Part shown: piece after piece, positions 1 to 6,088 of the stretch
Numbering within the stretch: position 1 is the first letter of the stretch
Layout: every line of letters begins with the position of its first letter
Assembly: GCA_045649105.1 (NCBI GenBank)
Contig: JAZRPG010000026.1
Location: 1 to 9,136, forward strand
Origin: JAZRPG01 sp045649105
Lineage (GTDB): Bacteria; Bacillota; Clostridia; Oscillospirales; JAAYXM01
Length of the DNA stretch: 9,136 bases
Direction: 5' to 3'
Translations under genes and position numbers: made by a program
The notes under the pieces: generated by a model
Told to the model about the DNA's origin: nothing
The model's input: the letters and a program-made list of their open reading frames with translations, nothing else
Database searches by the model: none

Positions 1-219
1 TATATGATTCCTCAGATTTTCCATCAGAAGACAGTAGACAGAGATAACTTCCCGTTCAACCAGTTTGATGAGAAGATTGTGTATACAGAGGATATGTGTC
101 CTAAGGCTATGGATTACATGACGAGATGCGCAGGAGTATGCTTATCACCCTTAACAACCGATAAGGATATTGAAGATATTGTTACGGCGATTAAAAAGGT
201 AGCGGCAGAGGTTCTGTAG
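1..219 (+). CDS. DegT/DnrJ/EryC1/StrS-type PLP aminotransferase, C-terminal fragment
   Basis: This is the last 72 codons of a gene that begins before the window; the frame is open from base 1 (a Tyr codon), so the ATG at 4 is probably internal. The segment reads ...YTEDMCPKAMDYMTRCAGVCLSPLTT..., followed by a helix with DIEDIVTAIKKVAAEVL. That pattern, a run of residues around the small C-terminal domain, then an 'LSP' turn, then 'T..D..DI..AI.KV', is how DegT/DnrJ/EryC1/StrS sugar and aminocyclitol aminotransferases usually end. Family members are about 370-450 residues and transfer an amino group from glutamate or glutamine to a keto group on a sugar or related ring, using PLP. The catalytic Lys lies outside the window, so activity cannot be judged. 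It ends 16 bp before the first amidohydrolase gene, so the three probably share a transcript. Family call is fairly good; substrate is unknown. Confidence 0.72.
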   Translation, partial: YMIPQIFHQKTVDRDNFPFNQFDEKIVYTEDMCPKAMDYMTRCAGVCLSPLTTDKDIEDIVTAIKKVAAEVL

Positions 220-235
220 AAAGAGGGAAGCAATA

Positions 236-982
236 ATGTTGCGGTTTTTTGATACAAATTGTATGATCGGGCGTCGTATGTCATGCAGAGAGGGCTCTCT
301 TGTAACAACGGCTGATGTAGTCGAAATCATGGAACGCTGCGGAATTGACAGAGCTCTTGTCTATCACAGCGTGGCTAAGGAAAACGATATGAAGCTCGGC
401 AACAGCTTGCTTAAAGAGGACATCGCGGACTATCCGCAGTTTATGCAGCAATGGGCAGTCATGCCGTCCATTTTCGATGATTTTATGAAGCCTGACGAGC
501 TTCTGGAGAAAATGAAAGCTGCCGATGTCAGATCGGTGCGTCTTGTTCCGGCGACATTTAAGTATTCTCTGAAGCCTAATGCATCAGGCGAGCTGATTAA
601 CGCTTTGGCTGAGCATAATGTGCCGATATTTATAGAATTTTCTCAGACAAATGCAGATGCTCTGTACAATTTGTGCACCGATTATCCGAAGGCTCGGTTT
701 ATTTTGTGCGAGCCGGGATATGTTTCTGCGCGTTACTTATTCCCTGTCATGAAGAGCTGCAGCAACCTGTACATGGAAACGAGCAATCTGGTTACACATA
801 ACGGAGTGGAGAGGTTCTGCTCTGAGTTTGGCGCAGAACGCCTTATTTTCGGCACAGGAATTCCCAATGTGTCTGCTGCCGGAGCGGTTTCGCTGATCCG
901 ATATGCAAATATCAGCGAAGCGGACAAAGAGAAAATTGCATACAAAAATATAGAGTCATTACTCGGGGAGGTGTCCTTATGA
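236..982 (+). CDS. Amidohydrolase-2 family TIM-barrel protein lacking all metal ligands (probable pseudoenzyme)
   Basis: This 248-residue cytosolic protein starts at an ATG preceded by GAGGG at 223-227. Its order of strands and turns matches the next gene product, a normal amidohydrolase-2 protein. Each position where that protein has a metal ligand is changed here: the N-terminal HxH becomes N8-C9-M10, the His after strand five becomes E134 (VPIFIEFSQ), the next His becomes E159 (ILCEPG), and the late Asp becomes G208 (FGTGIP). The fold-defining parts, such as 'ERLIFGTGIP' near the end, are kept, so the gene is not simply decaying; there is no frameshift or stop. Known family members are metal-dependent hydrolases or decarboxylases. 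I infer that this one cannot bind metal in the usual way and acts as a regulatory or structural partner, or has a different chemistry. Its stop overlaps the next start by 4 bp (ATGA), which suggests translational coupling. Confidence 0.75.
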   Translation: MLRFFDTNCMIGRRMSCREGSLVTTADVVEIMERCGIDRALVYHSVAKENDMKLGNSLLKEDIADYPQFMQQWAVMPSIFDDFMKPDELLEKMKAADVRSVRLVPATFKYSLKPNASGELINALAEHNVPIFIEFSQTNADALYNLCTDYPKARFILCEPGYVSARYLFPVMKSCSNLYMETSNLVTHNGVERFCSEFGAERLIFGTGIPNVSAAGAVSLIRYANISEADKEKIAYKNIESLLGEVSL

Positions 983-1767
983 TTGCAGATAAAGCGCTTT
1001 TGGGGCTTGCTCTGGACGATGTATTCGTTTTTGATGTGCACGGGCACCTTTGCAGTGATGCAAAAATCTGCCAGCCAAATGACGACGGAGCGGGACTTGT
1101 GGCAACAATGGACCGGTTGGGTGTTAACTCAATTTGTGTTTCGTCAGGTCTCGCCATGGAATCGGATGAGCAGAGAGGAAACGAGCTGACGGCGAAAACT
1201 GCACAGGAATTCCCCGGAAGAATTTATGGTTACGCCGTACCCAATCCGTACCATGATAATTGTGATATCGCAAAGTATTTTGAAGAGGACACGGGAATGG
1301 TCGGCGTTAAAATTCATGCCGATATCCAGGGAACATCGATTTCCGACCCGCGCTATCTGCCATATATGGAGTTTGCTGATAAAAAAGGTCTTCCCGTTTT
1401 GTTCCATACATGGATGGATTATGAGGTTCGCGAGGTCTGTGCCCTTGCCCAGAAATTCAAGAACGCAAAAATGATTCTGGGTCACGCGGCCATGACAGGA
1501 ATTACGGCAAAAAAAGCAGCGATTGAGGCTTGCAAGCTTTGTGAAAATGTCTTTGTCGATACAGCGATGTCATCTACTTATGACGGGGCTATTGAGTGGA
1601 TTGTCTCAAAAGTCGGAGCAGACAGATTGCTGTACGGCAGCGATTTGCCGTTCTTTGATTGCCGTCAGACTTTCGGAAAGCTGGCACTCTGCAAGCTTTC
1701 TGATTCTGATAAAATCAAAATCTTCGGCGAGAATGCAAAAAAATTATTTAATCTTGTTTTTAAATAA
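979..1767 (+). CDS. Amidohydrolase-2 family metal-dependent hydrolase/decarboxylase
   Basis: This is a 262-residue TIM-barrel protein of the amidohydrolase_2 type (the family of ACMSD-like decarboxylases and related hydrolases). It has the expected metal-site residues in order: HGH (H21, H23) after strand one in 'FDVHGHL', a 'GVKIHAD' segment at 109-115, H143 in 'LPVLFHTW', H169 in 'MILGHAAM', and D222 in 'LLYGSDLPF'. A single metal, often zinc, bound by these residues normally activates water or polarises a substrate. The start is the ATG at 979, with GGGGAGG at 965-971 and a 4-bp overlap with the upstream paralog. It is the last gene before a hairpin terminator. Substrate is not predictable; the upstream aminotransferase suggests an amino-sugar or related small molecule, but that is inference. 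Activity may depend on the degenerate partner encoded just before it. Confidence 0.82.
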   Translation: MIADKALLGLALDDVFVFDVHGHLCSDAKICQPNDDGAGLVATMDRLGVNSICVSSGLAMESDEQRGNELTAKTAQEFPGRIYGYAVPNPYHDNCDIAKYFEEDTGMVGVKIHADIQGTSISDPRYLPYMEFADKKGLPVLFHTWMDYEVREVCALAQKFKNAKMILGHAAMTGITAKKAAIEACKLCENVFVDTAMSSTYDGAIEWIVSKVGADRLLYGSDLPFFDCRQTFGKLALCKLSDSDKIKIFGENAKKLFNLVFK

Positions 1768-1798
1768 GTCAGGCATTGTTTTACGTATGTCTGCGTAT

Positions 1799-1830
1799 AA
1801 AAAAGAGTGGCTGTTTGCCACTCTTTTTTA
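1799..1830 (+). terminator. Rho-independent terminator after the amidohydrolase operon
   Basis: The sequence holds an 11-bp perfect stem, AAAAGAGTGGC at 1801-1811 pairing with GCCACTCTTTT at 1817-1827, with a 5-base TGTTT loop and a T-run reaching 1829. It lies about 30 bp after the stop of the second amidohydrolase. The A-run on the left arm means it could also work on the opposite strand, but no minus-strand gene ends here. Confidence 0.92.
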
Positions 1831-1900
1831 GTCAGAGTTTCAAAGTAAACGACATCCGGGGGGGTTCGGTAAATAAATCTTAAATTTTTACCTGAATGAA

Positions 1901-1929
1901 TTGACATTCCTTTCTGCAGACGATACAAT
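1901..1929 (+). promoter_or_regulatory. Sigma-A-type promoter for the DUF1538/PII unit
   Basis: A perfect -35 box TTGACA (1901-1906) is followed after 17 bp by TACAAT (1924-1929), five of six matches to the -10 consensus. Transcription should begin near 1936, giving a leader of about 70 bases before the ATG at 2009. A short inverted repeat, ACAATT at 1925-1930 with AATTGT at 1943-1948, overlaps the -10 box and the start site and could be an operator, though in AT-rich DNA it may be chance. No unusual riboswitch-like structure was recognised in the leader. Confidence 0.8.
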
Positions 1930-2008
1930 TATTACTGACAAAAATTGTAAGACAGTACGAAAGGTCTGCGGATTTTATATCAGAAAAACAGTTTTATGGA
2001 GAAAATAA

Positions 2009-3538
2009 ATGGCACATATTTTTTCGTCAATTAAGGAAGCGCTTAGCTCCGTTATACCGATTGCATTGATAGTCCTGCTGCTTTCCGTCACCTGTGTCCC
2101 CCTTGATACAGGTGTGCTTGTTATGTTTTTGTTCGGGACATTCCTGCTGATTCTCGGAATGAGTTTCTTTACCGTAGGTTCGGGGATTTCCATGGAGCCG
2201 TTGGGCGACGGAATCGGTAAAACACTGAGCAAAAACAAAAAAATGATGTTTCCGCTTATTGCGTGTTTTGTTCTCGGCTTTTTTATTACGGTTTCGGAGC
2301 CTGATTTAAAGGTGCTGGCAGAGCAGGTACCGACTATTCCCAATGCGATGCTTATTATGTGCGTCGGCGTTGGTGTAGGCGCCTTCTTAAGTATTGCGCT
2401 TATCAGAAACAGAAGGGAAGTTTCCTTAAGATTATTGCTCATAATATTCTATATACTGATAATCGGAATGGCGCTGCTTGCTCCGAAGGAATTTGTGCCC
2501 ACGGCTTTTGATTCAGGCGGCGTGACGACCGGACCTATTACTGTACCGTTTATCATGGCTCTGGGCGCGGGCCTTGCGGCAAGCAAAAAAGGAAAGCACA
2601 CGGGCGAGCACAGCTTCGGTCTTGTGGCACTTTGCAGTATCGGTCCTATCCTCTCTGTGCTCCTGCTCAGTATTTTTTATAAGCCGCACCCGACTACATC
2701 TGTTTATGAAATAACGAATGTTTTGACTACTGTGGAGGCATTCAAGCAGTTTTTGTATGCACTGCCGGTTTATGCCAAAGAGATACTGGTGGCATTTATA
2801 CCCATTGTTGCGCTTTTTGTAATTTTCCAGCTTTCCACAAAAAGGTTTCACATACACAATGTTATAAAGATGTCTGTCGGCTTTTTATACACATATATTG
2901 GTCTGATATTATTTTTAACAGGCGCAAATGTCGGATTTATGCCCGCAGGAAGACTGATTGGCGCTGAAATTTCAGGCAGTGCGTTCAGGTCCGTGCTTAT
3001 ACCGATCGGAATGCTTATGGGCTACTTTGTTGTTTCTGCCGAGCCTGCCGTGCATTCCCTGAAAAAGCAGGTAAGTGAAATAACAAACGGCGCTATTTCC
3101 CAGAAGTCTGTCGGGATTGCGCTTTCTGTCGGAGTTTCCGTTTCTGTCGGTATTTCAATGCTGAGAGTACTTACGGGGATACCGATAATGCCGTTTTTGA
3201 TATTCGGATATTCCGTATCACTTGTCATAAGCTTTTTTGTTCCGAGTATTTATACGGGCATTGCTTTTGACTCGGGCGGCGTTGCAAGCGGACCGATGAC
3301 ATCTACCTTTATGCTTCCCTTTGCTGTAGGAGCATGCGAAGCAATGAACGGGAATGTTATGACGGATGCTTTCGGTATTGTTGCGATGATTGCCATGACT
3401 CCTCTTATTACGATTCAGATTTTGGGACTGTACGGGCGAAGAAAACGCATCAGAATGCTCAGAAAATTCCATATGGAAATCAGCATGGTAAAGGATGATA
3501 TATTATTCTTTGATGAGGAGGATAAACCGCATGAGTAA
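2009..3538 (+). CDS. DUF1538 family membrane protein with two homologous halves
   Basis: This is a 509-residue polytopic membrane protein, probably with a dozen or so helices, that I recognise as a DUF1538 protein; the family is thought to be transport-related but has no established substrate that I can state. It is a clear internal duplication. The first half has 'GSGISMEPLGDGIG' (57-70), 'FFITVSEPDLKVLAEQVP' (91-108) and 'FDSGGVTTGPITVPF' (167-181). The second half has the matching 'GANVGFMPAGRLIGAEIS' (305-322), 'VVSAEPAVHSLKKQV' (341-355) and 'FDSGGVASGPMTSTF' (420-434). The repeated polar motif within hydrophobic segments is a likely substrate or ion site. The C-terminus is a charged cytosolic tail. 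The start ATG has GGAGA at 1998-2002. The gene overlaps the PII-like gene by 8 bp, suggesting that protein controls it. Confidence 0.85.
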   Translation: MAHIFSSIKEALSSVIPIALIVLLLSVTCVPLDTGVLVMFLFGTFLLILGMSFFTVGSGISMEPLGDGIGKTLSKNKKMMFPLIACFVLGFFITVSEPDLKVLAEQVPTIPNAMLIMCVGVGVGAFLSIALIRNRREVSLRLLLIIFYILIIGMALLAPKEFVPTAFDSGGVTTGPITVPFIMALGAGLAASKKGKHTGEHSFGLVALCSIGPILSVLLLSIFYKPHPTTSVYEITNVLTTVEAFKQFLYALPVYAKEILVAFIPIVALFVIFQLSTKRFHIHNVIKMSVGFLYTYIGLILFLTGANVGFMPAGRLIGAEISGSAFRSVLIPIGMLMGYFVVSAEPAVHSLKKQVSEITNGAISQKSVGIALSVGVSVSVGISMLRVLTGIPIMPFLIFGYSVSLVISFFVPSIYTGIAFDSGGVASGPMTSTFMLPFAVGACEAMNGNVMTDAFGIVAMIAMTPLITIQILGLYGRRKRIRMLRKFHMEISMVKDDILFFDEEDKPHE

Positions 3539-4199
3539 AAGGCCTATGATACTTTTCTCAATAGTTGAACGCGACAAGGGAAAGAAGCTCATTAAGGAAC
3601 TGGAAAAAATAAACGTAAAAGTCAATTTTCAATGCGTCGGAGCAGGGACTGCGCCGACAGAGATGATGGATATATTCGGGATTGGCAGCAGGGATAAGGA
3701 CATTGTCATAAGTCTTGGGAGCGAAGCTGTCATCAAAGATATGATGGCGAATTTCGGAATGCTCTTTTCAAGCCACACAAAATACGGAGGGCTCATGATA
3801 ATACTCAAAACCTCCGCCGCAAACAGGATTCTGACGGAAATATTGAACTTTAATGTTGATAAAAATTCAGAAAAAGGGAATGGTTCCATGAAAAACGAGC
3901 ATCACAATAATTTGATTATTATTTCGGTAAATGAAGGCTTTTCAGACGATGTAATGCAGGTTGCAAGAAAGGCGGGAGCAACGGGCGGAACGGTCATAAA
4001 AGGCAGGCTTGCAGAGATTGAGCAATTTGCAGAGACGGGCAAAACCGATGTTGACGGAGAGCGTGAAATTCTTTGTATTCTTGCGCCGCTTAAAACAAGC
4101 GCACAGATTATGGAGGAGGTTAATAAAGAATTCGGGATAACCTCCGATGCAAACGGGATAATCGTTTCCGTTTTGACGGAAAAGGCGTATAAAATATAA
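3531..4199 (+). CDS. Tandem PII-like (P-II family) signalling protein
   Basis: This 222-residue cytosolic protein has two PII-like ferredoxin-fold domains. Domain one spans about 5-95 ('MILFSIVERDKGKKLIKELEK...', then 'DKDIVISLGSE'). Domain two spans about 127-220 ('LIIISVNEGFSDDVMQVARKAGATGGTVIKGR', a flexible T-loop-like stretch at 160-176, then 'EREILCILAPLKTSAQIMEEV' and 'GIIVSVLTEKAYKI'). A low-complexity linker (NSEKGNGSMKNEHHNN) joins them. Ordinary GlnB/GlnK proteins are about 112 residues and trimeric; they bind ATP/ADP and 2-oxoglutarate and control transporters and enzymes. The T-loop region here has no Tyr, so uridylylation at a GlnB-like Tyr51 is unlikely. I chose the ATG at 3531 over an upstream in-frame ATG at 3495 because GAGGAGG at 3515-3521 sits at the right distance and homology begins here. 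It overlaps the DUF1538 gene by 8 bp, suggesting tight coupling. Confidence 0.8.
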   Translation: MSKRPMILFSIVERDKGKKLIKELEKINVKVNFQCVGAGTAPTEMMDIFGIGSRDKDIVISLGSEAVIKDMMANFGMLFSSHTKYGGLMIILKTSAANRILTEILNFNVDKNSEKGNGSMKNEHHNNLIIISVNEGFSDDVMQVARKAGATGGTVIKGRLAEIEQFAETGKTDVDGEREILCILAPLKTSAQIMEEVNKEFGITSDANGIIVSVLTEKAYKI

Positions 4200-4212
4200 T
4201 ATCATCATATAT

Positions 4213-4254
4213 AAAAAACTGTCGCGGACTCTGTAAGTCTACGACAGTTTTTTT
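4213..4254. terminator. Bidirectional terminator between convergent operons
   Basis: The arms AAAAAACTGTCG (4213-4224) and CGACAGTTTTTT (4242-4253) form a 12-bp stem, and an inner GACT/AGTC pairing (4227-4230 with 4236-4239) extends the hairpin. It is A-rich on the left and T-rich on the right, so it can stop transcripts from either side. It lies 13 bp after the PII-like gene stop and directly touches the stop codon of the minus-strand activase gene. Confidence 0.9.
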
Positions 4255-5144
4255 CATTTCAATATATTCAGGCCGAATCGGGCGATTGTACTCTCTGCCG
4301 TTTCAAGCTCTTCATCATTTGGAAGCTTTTGCGGAAGAGTGTCTTCCATTTCGAGGGATTTATACTTAGTTCCCGCAAAATTGTGATAGGGTAATATCCT
4401 TACGCCGACTATATTTTTAAGGGAAGAAAGAAACTGGCCTATCTTCTCAATCTGGTCTGTATTATACTCGGGGACAAGGGGTATCCTTATCTCAATTTTC
4501 TGATTGCTTCGGTCTAAGTATTTTAAATTTTCAAGGATAACTTTGTTTGACTGGCCTGTACATTTTATATGAACATCCTCATCAAACGCTTTAAAATCGT
4601 ATAAGAAAAGGTCTGTGTACGGCATTACCCTGTCAAGCGCTTCTTTTGAGACAAAGCCGCAGGTGTCAACGGCTGTATGAATGCCCTCGGCTTTAAGCTT
4701 CTCCAAAAGCTCGGCACAAAAGTCCGACTGCATCAGGCATTCGCCACCTGAGAGGGTGACCCCGCCGTTTGAGGTATCGTAGAAATCCTTATCCTCCAGA
4801 AGCTCATCCATGATGTCTTCTGCATGCACATATTTTCCGTAGACTATCAGATTTTTGCCGTAGCACGCATCGACGCACAAGCCGCAGACGGTGCATTTCT
4901 CACGGTTAAATCTGTGCACATTATTTTCGTCCATATAATGCGCGCCGTTGGGGCAAGCGGGGACGCACCTTGCGCAATTTACGCATTTGTGCTCTATATA
5001 TCCCAGCTGCTTGTTCTTTGAAATGCTTTCGGGATTATGACACCAGACACACTTTAAGGGACAGCCTTTGAAAAAAACCGTTGTCCTGATGCCGGGGCCG
5101 TCATGAATCGCAAAATGCTTGATATCAAATATGTACCCTTCCAT
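4254..5144 (-). CDS. Glycyl-radical enzyme activating protein (radical SAM)
   Basis: This 296-residue protein is a radical-SAM activase that would abstract a hydrogen from the glycine of the operon's glycyl radical enzyme, using S-adenosylmethionine and a [4Fe-4S] cluster. Visible features in order: the 'HDGPGIRTTVFFKGCPLKC' start region, CxxxCxxC at C28, C32 and C35 for the SAM cluster, two ferredoxin-like clusters (C54-C57-C60-C64 and C84-C87-C90-C94, each CxxCxxCxxxC), and the 'LSGGE' SAM-binding motif at 131-135. The two extra clusters are typical of activases of GREs other than pyruvate formate-lyase. Length is normal. The gene begins 1 bp after the transporter gene stop, with an AAGGG-type site within that gene's end, so translation is probably coupled. 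It is the last gene of the operon. The partner is inferred from position; activases are usually specific to one GRE. Confidence 0.95.
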   Translation of the reverse strand: MEGYIFDIKHFAIHDGPGIRTTVFFKGCPLKCVWCHNPESISKNKQLGYIEHKCVNCARCVPACPNGAHYMDENNVHRFNREKCTVCGLCVDACYGKNLIVYGKYVHAEDIMDELLEDKDFYDTSNGGVTLSGGECLMQSDFCAELLEKLKAEGIHTAVDTCGFVSKEALDRVMPYTDLFLYDFKAFDEDVHIKCTGQSNKVILENLKYLDRSNQKIEIRIPLVPEYNTDQIEKIGQFLSSLKNIVGVRILPYHNFAGTKYKSLEMEDTLPQKLPNDEELETAESTIARFGLNILK

Positions 5145-5145
5145 T

Positions 5146-6069
5146 CTAACCGTTGCCCTTCTTTGTCTTTACTAAATTTATCAATATAATTCCCACGCTT
5201 ATCAATAAAAGAGACGCGCCGTAATTCCATCTGAAAATGTTCTCACCGAGCATTACCGAGGACATTACCACGCCGAAAACGGTTATAAGAAGATTAAATG
5301 AGGAAATCTCGGATGCGGGGAAGTATTTAAGCGGCATAAGTGAAAGGATATACGCTGCCGCCGAAATCAGAACAAGTGCAAGCAAAGACAGGACGGCGGT
5401 CAGGTTAACAAAATGAATTCTTCCGCCGGAAAAGACGGAGAATATGCACAGAAAAATTCCGCCGATGAGCTGGCCGTAGCCTACAAGCTTGGGCGCGGAG
5501 ATTTCTTCTGCGGTGCTTTTGCTGACAAAATAAGCCGCCGTCTGGCAGATGACTGCACAAAGCATAATACCTTCGCCGAGAGGGTTAAAGGTGAATGAAA
5601 CTCCGTCGGTATTTATTACGAGAACTCCCATAAAGCCTAAAATTACGCCGATGACCTTGTTAAGGCTCAGCTTGTCGGATTTAAAGAAGAGTCCGCTTGT
5701 GAGGACTATTATAAAAACGCACAACTGGTCATAGACGGCGCCTTTTGAGCCGTCAATCCGTGACAGGCCAATATATGTAAAAGCATATTGCAGTGCTGTC
5801 CCGAGAATTCCGTATAAAACTACCTTCTTAATATGGTTGGACTTTATCCGTATTTTGGTTTCATCCGTGAAACAGCACCACAAAAGAGCGAGCGCTCCCG
5901 AGAATGAAAAGCGTATGCCTGCCACAAGGCATTTTGACATATTATCGCTGTCAGGAATGCGGAATGCTTCCATACAGATTTTTACAAGAGGGAACGCACA
6001 ACCCCATAAAAATGTATAAAAAATTGCCGTGAGGACAACATTTTTCTTGCTCTTAAAAAAACTATCCAT
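5146..6069 (-). CDS. EamA/DMT-superfamily transporter
   Basis: This 307-residue protein has about ten predicted helices (roughly 11-31, 47-66, 82-102, 110-129, 136-153, 163-184, 193-213, 222-245, 254-274, 282-300) in two EamA-like halves. Typical DMT signs are the 'FLWGCAFPLVKI' first helix, 'YIGLSRIDGSKGAV' at 99-112, and 'LGENIFRWNYGASLLLISVGIILIN' split around 274-298 at the end. Family members export or import amino acids, nucleotides, sugars or other small molecules by proton-linked exchange; the substrate here is unknown. An AGAAGG site lies nine bases before the ATG. The gene lies 19 bp after the glycyl radical enzyme stop and 1 bp before the activase start. Its place inside this operon suggests that it carries the substrate or product of the enzyme. 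Confidence 0.88.
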   Translation of the reverse strand: MDSFFKSKKNVVLTAIFYTFLWGCAFPLVKICMEAFRIPDSDNMSKCLVAGIRFSFSGALALLWCCFTDETKIRIKSNHIKKVVLYGILGTALQYAFTYIGLSRIDGSKGAVYDQLCVFIIVLTSGLFFKSDKLSLNKVIGVILGFMGVLVINTDGVSFTFNPLGEGIMLCAVICQTAAYFVSKSTAEEISAPKLVGYGQLIGGIFLCIFSVFSGGRIHFVNLTAVLSLLALVLISAAAYILSLMPLKYFPASEISSFNLLITVFGVVMSSVMLGENIFRWNYGASLLLISVGIILINLVKTKKGNG

Positions 6070-6088
6070 ATTTATGCGCCTTCTTTTA

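Noticed and set aside
1523..1831. A 102-codon plus-strand frame running through the end of the second amidohydrolase and the terminator
   Set aside because: It is out of frame with a gene that has all family motifs and it reads through the terminator hairpin; a shadow frame.
1836..1900. Possible small RNA or riboswitch between the terminator and the DUF1538 promoter
   Set aside because: No conserved aptamer motif or stable structure was recognised, and the segment lies upstream of the predicted transcription start.
3495..3530. An upstream ATG giving the PII-like protein 12 more residues
   Set aside because: The extra residues (MIYYSLMRRINR) do not fit the domain start, the ATG lacks a good ribosome binding site, and GAGGAGG at 3515-3521 is well placed for the ATG at 3531.
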